In this document: one piece after another, positions 24,666 to 32,795 of the stretch
Position numbering within the stretch: the stretch's first letter is position 1
How the letters are laid out: every line of letters starts with the position of its first letter
Source of the DNA: Thermomicrobiales bacterium
Lineage (GTDB): Bacteria; Chloroflexota; Chloroflexia; Thermomicrobiales; CFX8
Reading direction: 5' to 3'
Assembly: GCA_037045155.1 (NCBI GenBank)
Contig: JBAOIG010000003.1
Location: forward strand, 62,001-126,000
Length of the DNA: 64,000 nucleotides
Position numbers and translations under genes: made by a program
The notes under the pieces: model-generated
What the model saw: the letters and a program-made list of their open reading frames with translations, nothing else
Database searches by the model: none
Told to the model about the DNA's origin: nothing

Positions 24666-25403
24666 TCAGACAGTTGGGGTGGCTTCTGGCGTGGTGTCGT
24701 TCGGGTTTCCGTGGTGGTTGCCGTCGAACGGCATGTTCTTGCCCGAGAAGCCATTCTGGATCATCTCTGTCAATCGACTCGGCAACTCGTTGAGGATCTT
24801 ATCCGCCTGCTCCTGGGTCAGCTTGCCATTGGTGACGGCCTGGGTCAGGTTGGTCTTTGTCTGGGCGACCAGCGCATCAACCACGGTCTGGACAGTGCTG
24901 CCATGCGCGGTGATGACCTGCTCCAGCGTCGAGCCGGACTTCAGCTCGGCCTTGAGATCGTCGGTTGAGATCCCGAGCGTGCTCGCGATTGTCGCCATCC
25001 CGTCGCCGTGGCCGAACATCCCGCGACCGAACCGCCCGTGATGCCGGCCGAAAGAGAAGAAGTCACCGTTTGCGATGCGCTTCTTCATCGCGTCGCCCTG
25101 CTGCTGGGTCAGCTTGCCGCTGGTGACAGCGTCGTCAACCGTCTGGTCGCCGGCCGAGATCATCGCCTGATCCAGCTTGTCGCGGCCGATGCCGAGGTTA
25201 TCGGCGAGGTGCGTCAGGAACGTGCCCTTCAGCCCGCCGCTCCCGGTCGTCGACGAACCGGACTCTGCTGCAACCGTCCCACCGATGACCAGCGCGCCGA
25301 TCACGAGGGCGAGGGTGATGATCGCGGCCCAGCGGCGCTTGCCGCGTCGCCAGGAACTACCGCCGGTCGTTCGGGAAGGCGTATCAGGAAACTGCTCGCT
25401 CAT
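24666..25403 (-). CDS. Secreted or membrane-anchored protein with paired 'GKLTQ(E/Q)Q' repeats
   Basis: 245-aa protein with a basic N-terminus, one hydrophobic segment (about residues 26-46) and an extracytoplasmic body. Two copies of a helical repeat of the type AVT(S/N)GKLTQ(E/Q)Q are visible (about residues 85-105 and 185-205), each preceded by a Leu-rich stretch, and there is a His/Gly-rich FGRHHGRFGRGMFGHG in the middle that might bind metal. Similar proteins occur in Actinobacteria and Chloroflexota without a known role. It is divergent from the two-component regulator gene and shares its 229-base upstream space. Confidence 0.7.
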   Translation of the reverse strand: MSEQFPDTPSRTTGGSSWRRGKRRWAAIITLALVIGALVIGGTVAAESGSSTTGSGGLKGTFLTHLADNLGIGRDKLDQAMISAGDQTVDDAVTSGKLTQQQGDAMKKRIANGDFFSFGRHHGRFGRGMFGHGDGMATIASTLGISTDDLKAELKSGSTLEQVITAHGSTVQTVVDALVAQTKTNLTQAVTNGKLTQEQADKILNELPSRLTEMIQNGFSGKNMPFDGNHHGNPNDTTPEATPTV

Positions 25404-25568
25404 GCGCGTGCTCCTTCGTTACTTCGTTTCTGCGCTGCGGGCTACGTGGCCCACACAATAGCGGGGTGGCACGCCCGTCGCGACCACCGTGTCTATGATT
25501 GTGAGGGGCGATCCTTGGAGTTGGCTGGGAAACCGATGGGGATTCCGCGTCAGCCTCTTTCGGCGAGA

Positions 25569-25589
25569 TTCACAGGAAGCTCTCAGCAA
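25569..25589 (+). promoter_or_regulatory. Possible response-regulator site (direct repeat)
   Basis: TTCACAGGAAG-CTCTCAGCAA is a loose 11-bp direct repeat 44 bases before the response regulator start. A similar TTCTCATCAA-CTCTCAGCGA occurs before the YceI gene at 29052. OmpR/PhoB-type regulators bind such head-to-tail repeats, so autoregulation is possible. Confidence 0.35.
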
Positions 25590-25632
25590 TCGGTGTTCTA
25601 ATGAGACCGAGGACTGGAGAGGATGCGCAACG

Positions 25633-26373
25633 ATGAGCATGCAGGGATGGGCCGAGCGAGCGCCGGATGATGTGGCGGCGGCCGGCGCGAATCGCATTCT
25701 CGTCGTCGATGATGAGCCAGCCATCACCGAGCTGATCTCGACCGCATTGCGCTTCGTCGGTTACGATGTCCGGACGGCGTCGACGGGCCGCGCCGCGCTG
25801 CTGGAGTCCTCCGCCTGGGATCCGACGCTGATTGTTCTCGATATCATGTTGCCGGATCTTGACGGGTTCGAGGTTGCCCGGCGGCTTCGCGACGGCGGAG
25901 ATCGGGTTCCGCTTATCTTCCTGACTGCCCGCGATGAGCATGAGAGCAAGATGCGCGGGTTCACCGTCGGTGGAGACGACTACCTGACGAAGCCCTTCAG
26001 CCTGGAGGAGCTCGTTGCCCGCATTCGGGCCATTATCCGGCGTTTCGATACCCGCGAGACGCCGCCAGCCCGGTACCACCGCTACGCCGATCTTGAGCTC
26101 GATGAAGACGGTCACCGCGTCTGGCGCGCCGGCCAGCTCGTGCGGCTCTCGCCGACCGAGTTTCGTCTGCTGCGCTACCTGCTGATCAACGCCGGCCGCG
26201 TGCTGTCGAAAGACCAGATTCTCGCCAACGTCTGGCAATATGACTTCTATGGCGACGCCAACGTCGTCGAGACCTACATCAGCTATCTCCGCAAGAAGGT
26301 CGACGACTGCGAGCCCAAGCTGATACAGACAGTTCGTGGTTTCGGCTATTCGCTTCGGCTTGAGCCGGATTGA
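25633..26373 (+). CDS. OmpR/PhoB-family response regulator
   Basis: DNA-binding half of a two-component system, 246 aa from ATG 25633 with GGAGAGGA upstream; an in-phase start at 25489 would add unrelated residues. The receiver domain has the acidic pair in LVVDDEPA, phosphoacceptor Asp70 in LIVLDIMLPDLDGFE, Thr in FLTAR and Lys in YLTKPF. The winged-helix domain follows from about residue 145 (LSPTEFRLLRYLLINAG, WQYDFYGDANVVETYISYLR). The sensor kinase starts six bases after its stop. Confidence 0.95.
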   Translation: MSMQGWAERAPDDVAAAGANRILVVDDEPAITELISTALRFVGYDVRTASTGRAALLESSAWDPTLIVLDIMLPDLDGFEVARRLRDGGDRVPLIFLTARDEHESKMRGFTVGGDDYLTKPFSLEELVARIRAIIRRFDTRETPPARYHRYADLELDEDGHRVWRAGQLVRLSPTEFRLLRYLLINAGRVLSKDQILANVWQYDFYGDANVVETYISYLRKKVDDCEPKLIQTVRGFGYSLRLEPD

Positions 26374-26379
26374 TCACCT

Positions 26380-27777
26380 GTGTCGATCAAGACGCGGCTC
26401 CTCCTTGCGATCTCTGCTCTGGTGTTGGTTGGGTTCCTTGCCAGCGGCTTCCTGACGGTGAATCGCACGCGGGCCGGCATGATCCGACGAATCGACCAGT
26501 CGCTCGTCAGCAGTCCGGTTCGGCCGCTCCGCCCACGTGTGGGAGCGCTCGACCGCGAAGGGGGTCGCCAGGCGACCGCGATGCTGCTCGTCGATGTGAA
26601 TGGGACAGTCCTCAACAGCTGGCCGAGTGGCTACCCGGACCACCCCGATCCGCTCCCCGATCTCGGCGGAATGACCCCGGCCCAACTTACGCGGCGGACC
26701 GGAAGGATCTTCACTACACGAGCGGTCGATGACTCGTCGTTGCGCTATCGCGTTCTGCTGCGAAGCGCCCCCGGCACGGGCTTCCTCGCGGTCGCCGCGC
26801 CAATGGATGATGTCGATGCAACGACGCGAAGCCTGCTCGTCGGGATCACAGTCCGCAGCCTGGTGATCCTCGCTCTGTTGCTCATTGTTGTCTGGCTCGT
26901 CATTCGACGCGGTTTGCAGCCGATCGACGACATGATTGCCAGCGCCGGCCAGATCGCGGCCGGCGATCTGGCGCATCGGATCGAGCATGAGGACGATGCG
27001 ACCGAGGTAGGGCAGCTCGGACTGGCGCTGAATCGGATGCTCGCGCAGATCGAGTCGTCGTTTGCCGCGAAGGAGGCTTCCGAGCAGCAGCTCCGCCAGT
27101 TCGTCGCAGACGCCTCGCACGAGCTGAAAACGCCACTAACCTCGATCCTCGGGTATGCCGAACTGTATCGGAGCGGCGCCGCGACGACGCCAGCCGGAAT
27201 CGAACGTGTGATGTCGCGGATCGAGTCCGAGGGTGTCCGGATGGGCACGCTGGTCGATGACCTGCTACTGCTGGCCCGACTGGATCAGGGTCGCGAGCCA
27301 GATCGGGCGGAGCTCGATCTCGGCCTCCTCGCAGCCGAAGCGGTCGCCGCCGCGCGGGCCGTCGAGCCGGATCGCTCGATCTCATTCGACCGGGAGGCGA
27401 GTGTCTGGGTCCTGGGCGATGCCGATCAACTGCGTCAGGTAATCGATAACTTGCTATCGAACGCGCGCCAACACATCGGCCCCGGACTTGCCGTCCGCGT
27501 CAGCGTCGCCAGCACGGGCGATGATGTTGTCCTGTCAGTAGCTGACGATGGGCCGGGGATGACGTCCGACGCGGCCGCTCGCGCCTTCGATCGCTTCTAC
27601 CGCGCCGATAGTTCGCGGGCGCGATCGAGCGGCGGCAGCGGGCTGGGCCTGTCGATCGTCGCCTCGATCATCGCCGCCCATGGCGGGACTGTGACGCTGG
27701 ATACCGCGCCCGGCAAGGGCGCGACATTCCGCGTGTCCCTTGCCCGCTGCGCGCCTCCGGCCGGCCTAGACGTGTAG
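26380..27777 (+). CDS. Sensor histidine kinase
   Basis: Membrane sensor paired with the preceding regulator, 465 aa, GTG start at 26380. Transmembrane segment 1 is about residues 7-27, an extracytoplasmic sensor follows, and segment 2 (LVILALLLIVVWLVI) is near residues 167-185. A HAMP linker leads to the H-box DASHELKTPLTS with His247, then the N box DNLLSNARQH, G1 VADDGPGMT and G2 GGSGLGLSI. The stimulus is unknown; an NlpC/P60 hydrolase follows, suggesting a cell-envelope theme. Confidence 0.95.
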   Translation: MSIKTRLLLAISALVLVGFLASGFLTVNRTRAGMIRRIDQSLVSSPVRPLRPRVGALDREGGRQATAMLLVDVNGTVLNSWPSGYPDHPDPLPDLGGMTPAQLTRRTGRIFTTRAVDDSSLRYRVLLRSAPGTGFLAVAAPMDDVDATTRSLLVGITVRSLVILALLLIVVWLVIRRGLQPIDDMIASAGQIAAGDLAHRIEHEDDATEVGQLGLALNRMLAQIESSFAAKEASEQQLRQFVADASHELKTPLTSILGYAELYRSGAATTPAGIERVMSRIESEGVRMGTLVDDLLLLARLDQGREPDRAELDLGLLAAEAVAAARAVEPDRSISFDREASVWVLGDADQLRQVIDNLLSNARQHIGPGLAVRVSVASTGDDVVLSVADDGPGMTSDAAARAFDRFYRADSSRARSSGGSGLGLSIVASIIAAHGGTVTLDTAPGKGATFRVSLARCAPPAGLDV

Positions 27778-27792
27778 AAAGTCCGCGCCCCC

Positions 27793-27823
27793 TTGACAGC
27801 AAGTCATAGTCACAGGGTAGGAT
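27793..27823 (+). promoter_or_regulatory. Promoter-like sequence before the NlpC/P60 gene
   Basis: TTGACA (27793) and TAGGAT (27818) are separated by 19 bases, 79 bases ahead of the start. The -35 is perfect, the spacer is long for a housekeeping sigma factor. Confidence 0.5.
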
Positions 27824-27901
27824 ATGTACGTACAGCCTTGTGAAACTGGATCTGCGCGGGGTCGACCCGGAAAACGAACCTGAGACGAGGGGGCGGAGTC
27901 G

Positions 27902-28936
27902 ATGACAGCACGACGAAGATTGATAGCGACGTTCGCCGTAGCACTGGCGTTGGGCGGAGGGCTACCGATGGCGCTCCCCGCCGCCGCCGATCTCTGGCTA
28001 TCCGGCGGTGATTCCGCTGTCGTCTCCGGAACCGATGGAGAGGGGCTCAACCTCCGGGCCGCGCCGGGTCTGGACGGCGAGATCATCCTGTCGATCCCCG
28101 ACGCGGCCGAACTGGACGTTGTCGATGGGCCGATGACGCTCGATGACGGCACGTCGTGGTACGACGTGCTTGTCGAGGTCGATGGCGACTGGTTGGCGGG
28201 CTGGGTCTCCGCGGACTACGTCGAGCCGGCCGGCCTGGCTGCGCATGTCTATCGGTATGTCGCGAGCGAGGGTTTCGCCTTTGCAGACAACACCATTACT
28301 CCGGGCGATTCCTCTGAGGCAGCGAGTGATGTGCCAATTGCAGTCTCGACTGACGGCCGGGGAGTGGTCATACGGAGTGAGCCGTCATCGGCAGCCGAGC
28401 AGCTCGCTGCCGTGTCAGATGGCGCCCTTGTGGATATCCTCTCGCCGAATTACATCGATGACGAGGGCGTCGCCTGGTCGTATGTTCGATACGGAGGGGT
28501 TACCGGCTATACGCTGACCTCTGGATACGAGACGGGCGACTGGCCGACGACGCCGTCCAGCGAAGCTGGCCAGGCCATCATCGACGCAGCGTTCACGCAC
28601 CTAGGCATCCCCTATGTCTGGGGTGGCTCCGACCCAGATGGCTTTGACTGCTCGGGTTTCACCTGGTGGGTGTTGAGCGAGGACCTGGGCTATGGCGTCC
28701 CGCGCGAAATGGAAGGACAGATGTCGACCGGCATGCCTGTCTCGCGCGCTGACCTGGAGCCGGGCGATGTTGTCTACTTTCAGAACACCTACCAGCGGGG
28801 CGTCTCCCACGTGGGCTTCTATCTGGGCGACGGCCTGTTTGTCAGCGCCACCGGGCAGCACGATGCCGTCGGCGTCAGTAGTCTGTACGACCCATACTGG
28901 GCATCGCGTTACCTGACAGCCCGTCGCGTCAACTGA
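27902..28936 (+). CDS. Secreted NlpC/P60 peptidoglycan hydrolase with SH3 domains
   Basis: 344-aa cell-wall endopeptidase, cleaving the peptide stems of peptidoglycan. A signal peptide (residues 1-29, ending in LPAAADL) is followed by two bacterial SH3 domains (about 40-112 and 137-205), each with the GLNLRA/GVVIRS-type start, that bind the wall. The catalytic domain covers about residues 215-344 with Cys250 in GFDCSGF, His303 in GVSHVGFY and a third polar residue His320 in GQHDAVG. All catalytic positions are intact. It follows the two-component system, which may control it. Confidence 0.93.
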   Translation: MTARRRLIATFAVALALGGGLPMALPAAADLWLSGGDSAVVSGTDGEGLNLRAAPGLDGEIILSIPDAAELDVVDGPMTLDDGTSWYDVLVEVDGDWLAGWVSADYVEPAGLAAHVYRYVASEGFAFADNTITPGDSSEAASDVPIAVSTDGRGVVIRSEPSSAAEQLAAVSDGALVDILSPNYIDDEGVAWSYVRYGGVTGYTLTSGYETGDWPTTPSSEAGQAIIDAAFTHLGIPYVWGGSDPDGFDCSGFTWWVLSEDLGYGVPREMEGQMSTGMPVSRADLEPGDVVYFQNTYQRGVSHVGFYLGDGLFVSATGQHDAVGVSSLYDPYWASRYLTARRVN

Positions 28937-29051
28937 CCCTGACGCCGCGATGCATCGTGCCGGGATCACTCTGGCCTGCGCACACACGGACGTGGGAGGG
29001 TTCTGGTCGCTCGATCGACCAGGGTTCAGCTCTCCCGTGCCGGCGCGCAGA

Positions 29052-29072
29052 TTCTCATCAACTCTCAGCGAA
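29052..29072 (+). promoter_or_regulatory. Possible response-regulator site before the YceI gene
   Basis: TTCTCATCAA-CTCTCAGCGA is a 10-bp head-to-tail repeat resembling the one at 25569 in front of the response regulator. It lies 130 bases before the YceI start. Shared control by the neighbouring two-component system is inferred. Confidence 0.33.
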
Positions 29073-29201
29073 TACACAGGATGAACACGTATTCTCTCAC
29101 CACTGCGTTGCTGACGTTCATACGCGGGAGCATCGCCTGCCCGGGGTGAAGTCAGCCTGGCCTTGCTGCCAGCCGATCGTGGTTCACAGGGGGATGATCT
29201 G

Positions 29202-29963
29202 ATGAAGTCGATTCGCGCCAGGCTCGCGGTTGTGATCGTGATCGCGATAGTCGCTGGCGCGGCCGGCGTCTGGTATCAATTCTTCCGGGACAATGCCCCG
29301 CCACCTGCCTCGTTGGAATCTGCCGTGTCCGCGCTCGCCGCCACAGCGACGACAGTCCGCGGCGTCGCGACGATCGCAGAGCCGACTACCACCGCAGGCG
29401 CGGAAGCGACGAGCGGATCGGGGCAGGGGCTGGCCGGCGTGTGGTCGGTTGTCCCGGACGACAGGGCATTTGTCGGCTATCGAATCGGCGAGGAGCTGTC
29501 CCGCGTTGGCACGACCGAGGCAGTTGGCCGGACCGCAAACGTCACCGGGTCGCTGACGATTGACGACATAAGCCTGACTGCTGCGACGCTCTCCGTCGAC
29601 ATGACGACGCTGACCAGCGACGAATCGCGTCGGGATCGCGCGTTGGGCGACCAGGCGCTGGAGACGCGGCGCTTTCCCACCGCGACGTTCACGCTGACAG
29701 AGCCAATTGCGCTCCCCGTGACTCTTGCCGCCGGCGAATCAACGTCGGTGACGGCGAAGGGCAAGCTGACGCTGCACGGCGTTGAGCGCGAGGTTGAGAT
29801 CCCGCTCGACGTTCAGCTCAGCGGAGACACACTGGTCACAGCCGGAACACTCGACATCGCGCTGTCGGACTTTGAGATCGAGAAGCCTCGAGCGCCGGCC
29901 GTCATTTCGGTCAAGGATCATGGCACGCTCGAGCTCCAGCTGTACTTCCAGCGCGCCAGGTGA
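29202..29963 (+). CDS. YceI-family lipid-binding protein, membrane-anchored
   Basis: 253 aa from ATG 29202, which has ACAGGGGGATGATC upstream; an in-phase start at 29163 is weaker. One hydrophobic segment (about residues 9-26) is a signal anchor, then a Thr/Ala-rich linker. The YceI beta-barrel covers about residues 85-253 (VWSVVPDDRAFVGYRI, SVDMTTLTSDESRRD, HGVEREVEIPLDVQL). Family members bind isoprenoids or amides in the envelope; no specific ligand can be read here. It converges with the Rieske gene, ten bases away. Confidence 0.9.
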   Translation: MKSIRARLAVVIVIAIVAGAAGVWYQFFRDNAPPPASLESAVSALAATATTVRGVATIAEPTTTAGAEATSGSGQGLAGVWSVVPDDRAFVGYRIGEELSRVGTTEAVGRTANVTGSLTIDDISLTAATLSVDMTTLTSDESRRDRALGDQALETRRFPTATFTLTEPIALPVTLAAGESTSVTAKGKLTLHGVEREVEIPLDVQLSGDTLVTAGTLDIALSDFEIEKPRAPAVISVKDHGTLELQLYFQRAR

Positions 29964-29973
29964 TCGCCGGGGA

Positions 29974-30453
29974 TCAGGCCGACCCGAGCTTGACCGACTG
30001 GTCCGGCTCGTAGTCGTTCCGGCTGGTCGCCGACACGGTGTTGACAACGATGTCGCCATTCGCCGTGACCGAGATCGGGAACGTCGAGAGTGGGCGTGGC
30101 GCTGGGCCGCTGGTGACGACGCCGTGTCGGTCGAATGTCGAGTTGTGGCATGGGCAGTGGAATTGCCCCTGCCCTTCCTGCCACGGCACCTTGCACCCCT
30201 GGTGCGTGCACGCCCAGTAGAGGGCGAGCGCGCCGTCCTCATTGTTGATCAGGTGGAAGTGACCGCTGTCGCTGGACGCCGGGTCAGCGCCACTCTTCGG
30301 AATATCCGCCTTCGGGACGGTCAGCTCGCCCTTATATCGCTCGTTGCCCGACTTTCGTGTCAGCAGGATCAGCCCGCCGGTCGCGGCCACGACGAGCCCC
30401 GCGCCGCCGATGATGGCATTGCGGACGAACTCGCGTCGATTCATGTTCTCCAT
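29974..30453 (-). CDS. Tat-exported Rieske [2Fe-2S] protein
   Basis: 159-aa electron-transfer protein with a single N-terminal membrane anchor. NRREFVR (residues 5-11) is a twin-arginine signal and residues 12-31 are hydrophobic. The cluster ligands are Cys82-x-His84 and Cys100-x-x-His103, with Cys87 and Cys102 positioned for the usual disulfide, so the site is complete. There is no cytochrome b partner nearby. Its ATG overlaps the stop of the upstream serine hydrolase (TAATG), so the two are co-translated. Confidence 0.9.
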   Translation of the reverse strand: MENMNRREFVRNAIIGGAGLVVAATGGLILLTRKSGNERYKGELTVPKADIPKSGADPASSDSGHFHLINNEDGALALYWACTHQGCKVPWQEGQGQFHCPCHNSTFDRHGVVTSGPAPRPLSTFPISVTANGDIVVNTVSATSRNDYEPDQSVKLGSA

Positions 30454-31559
30454 TAGCGAAGAGGACTCCTTGTCAGGGCCGCCATTACCGTGTTGACGAC
30501 GCTTACCTGTCGTCGAGTGAATGGTGGGCGGCCGGTGCGCGCGTGCTTGTTGGATACGTAGGCGATGACAATGTCATCGACAGGGTCGATCTGGAGGGTG
30601 CAGCCGGTGGCCCCGCCGTGGCCGAAGCTGGCGGTAGAGAGCAGATCTCCGGACATGCCAGTGTTGCCCTTGACCGAGAAGCCAGCGCCCCAGGGCGTGT
30701 GCTGTGCGGGAAGGTCTGGCAGCAGTGAGCCGGGCGTGTTGCCGCCGGTCTGGTCGGTCGTCATCACCCGGACGCCCGCTTCGGAGAGCACCCGCGTCTT
30801 CCCGCCGGGGGCAAAGAGCAAGCCAAAGCGCAACAGATCGCTGACCGTTGCGCTGACGCCGAAAGCTGGATGCGCCATGCCGAGCCCGTAGTCGCCGTTG
30901 TACATGTCTCCAGGCGTTCCCTCGCCCAACGGGCCGGCCACCTTCGCCAGCCGGCCGAAGATCTCGTCGCTGGGCGGGAACCAGGTGTCGCGAAGACCGG
31001 CAGGGTCCAGTACCAGCTCGCGGACAAGCTCGGGAAATGGCCGGCCGGCCGCAACAGCGGCGGCGCGCCCGGCAATTGCGTAGTTATAGTCGCTATAGGC
31101 ATGCTGGCTGCCGGGCGAAAACTGGAGCGAGTAGGTGAGCGCCTCGTCGACCAGCTCGTCGAGCGGGGTCTGCGTCAGCAGCCGCTGCTCCATCTCGGGC
31201 GACTCGTAGATCAACCCCGATGTGTGGGTCAGCAGGTGTCGGAGTGTGATCGTCTCGCGGCCGTCGCCGGTGACTTCCGGCAGGATCATTCGCACCGGCA
31301 TCGACAATGTCAGAACGCCACGCTCAACGAGCGCGACGACTGCCGCTGCGGTATAGACCTTCGAGATCGATGCCAGCGGCCAGACCGTCGTGCTCGTGGC
31401 CGCGACGCCCGGCCGGGCGTTTCCGGCGTGATGCTCGCCAATGGGCTCTCCGCGCCAGGCGACAGCCACTGCCGCGCCGTCCAGCTCGCCTCGCTCGATG
31501 AAGCTGTCTATCAGGTCGTATGTTTGCTGGAGCCTGCTGGTTGCGTTGTTCGTGGTCAC
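30453..31559 (-). CDS. Serine hydrolase, beta-lactamase/class C-like family
   Basis: 368-aa enzyme of the penicillin-binding-like fold. The nucleophile motif SxxK is Ser64-I-S-Lys67 in PLASISKVYT, the YxN-like motif lies in HAYSDYNYAIAG, and the third motif is HGG in FGHGGATG. No signal peptide is visible, so it acts in the cytoplasm as an esterase or peptidase rather than as a resistance enzyme. It is the first gene of a two-gene unit with the Rieske protein, an unexpected pairing. Confidence 0.9.
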   Translation of the reverse strand: MTTNNATSRLQQTYDLIDSFIERGELDGAAVAVAWRGEPIGEHHAGNARPGVAATSTTVWPLASISKVYTAAAVVALVERGVLTLSMPVRMILPEVTGDGRETITLRHLLTHTSGLIYESPEMEQRLLTQTPLDELVDEALTYSLQFSPGSQHAYSDYNYAIAGRAAAVAAGRPFPELVRELVLDPAGLRDTWFPPSDEIFGRLAKVAGPLGEGTPGDMYNGDYGLGMAHPAFGVSATVSDLLRFGLLFAPGGKTRVLSEAGVRVMTTDQTGGNTPGSLLPDLPAQHTPWGAGFSVKGNTGMSGDLLSTASFGHGGATGCTLQIDPVDDIVIAYVSNKHARTGRPPFTRRQVSVVNTVMAALTRSPLR

Positions 31560-31636
31560 GTCCCGCTCACTTTCCGTCAGAGTGTATCAATCCACCGCGA
31601 GACTATCGCCGCTTGGGAGCCCTCCCCGCAAGTGCC

Positions 31637-31933
31637 CTAGACGATCGCGGAGAGCAGCCAGAAGACGCCCATGCCGGCCAGGAGCGCCGCCCAGTATGGG
31701 CCGGCACGGCTGACAACAACCGTTGTCGCCAGCGCTCCAAGAAGCCGGCTGGAGGTTGCTCCGGGGCCATCGATCAGCCCCGGAGCGGCCAATGCCGCGA
31801 ATGCCGCGACCGGAACCCAGGACAGAAACCGGTCAATGATCGGCGGAAAGCTGCGGCGCGCGAAGTAGAACCCGCCAGCGCGGGCGAGCCACGTTGCTGC
31901 GCCGATGGTAAGGATCATCAGCAAATTGTTCAA
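31637..31933 (-). CDS. azlD: AzlD-family branched-chain amino acid exporter subunit
   Basis: Small membrane subunit of an AzlCD-type exporter, about 98 aa with three to four hydrophobic segments and the typical WLARAGGFYF and RFLSWVPVAAFAALAAP blocks. I place the start at TTG 31933, which overlaps the azlC stop (TTGA) and gives a normal length; ATG 31918 is the alternative and would shorten the first helix. Confidence 0.85.
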   Translation of the reverse strand: MNNLLMILTIGAATWLARAGGFYFARRSFPPIIDRFLSWVPVAAFAALAAPGLIDGPGATSSRLLGALATTVVVSRAGPYWAALLAGMGVFWLLSAIV

Positions 31934-32658
31934 CGGTCGGCTCTGGTTTCGAGTATTGTCCCGAGCAGCGCTGCCGCGCAGATTGCGACCGGGAGCGCGA
32001 TCCCGCTGCTCACGAAGCTGGACAGCGCCAGCATGAGCAACGCCGCAGCGGCGGCGGTCACGAACGCTATCCGCCCACGCATGAGCGGCCGGAGCAACGC
32101 GATGAACGTCAGCGGGAAGATGAACGCAAGCCCGATTCGCTCGGGATCGGGGAGCATGGCGCCGAACATGAGCCCGGTGAGCGTGCTGAGGTTCCACACC
32201 ACGTACAGGCTCAGGCCACTGCCGAGCATGAATCCGGAGATGCCACGACCCTCGCGTGCGTGACGAATGGTGAGGCCAAAGCCCTCGTCGGTGAGCATGC
32301 TGCCGGAGATCTCCGGCCGGGGACGCTCGTCGGGGACCATCATCCGCCGGAGCACCATGCCATAGAGAAGGTGACGCAGGTTGAGCAGGATGGCAGTGAA
32401 GGTTATCGACAACGCAGCCGCACCCGATGCGGCCATGCTGACGACCGTGATCTGCGCCGCGCCCGCAAAGACCGTGAGGGAAAGGAGCTGCGTCTCGACC
32501 GCGCTGAATCCGGTCGCCCGGGCGGCGATCGTGAAGGCGACGGCGAACGGGATGACCCCGGGCCAGAGCGGGAGCGCGGCGACGAATCCGCGTGTCACGC
32601 TGCCCGCGCTCTGCTCGCCCGCCAGTCGCGGGCTCGCGCGGTGTTCGTCCGTCGTCAC
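31930..32658 (-). CDS. azlC: AzlC-family branched-chain amino acid exporter
   Basis: Main subunit of the exporter, 242 aa, with about seven membrane segments. The GTG at 32658 is chosen because AGACGAGG lies five bases upstream and the N-terminal block GFVAALPLWPGVIPFAVAFT then begins at a normal distance; the longer frame upstream adds low-quality sequence. FAGAAQITVVSM, LNLRHLLYGM and LTDEGFGLT are family motifs. Substrates of known members include leucine, valine and their analogues. Confidence 0.92.
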   Translation of the reverse strand: MTTDEHRASPRLAGEQSAGSVTRGFVAALPLWPGVIPFAVAFTIAARATGFSAVETQLLSLTVFAGAAQITVVSMAASGAAALSITFTAILLNLRHLLYGMVLRRMMVPDERPRPEISGSMLTDEGFGLTIRHAREGRGISGFMLGSGLSLYVVWNLSTLTGLMFGAMLPDPERIGLAFIFPLTFIALLRPLMRGRIAFVTAAAAALLMLALSSFVSSGIALPVAICAAALLGTILETRADR

Positions 32659-32795
32659 GATACCTCGTCTCGAAATCGTCGGCCTGTCCCAACCAGGGAT
32701 GATGCCACACTGATATCGTTGATTCTGGGCGGTCCGGCGGCTATGTTGCCGCCTGCCGATAGCGCGCTCGCGCGTACAATCAACGCCTGAACCGC

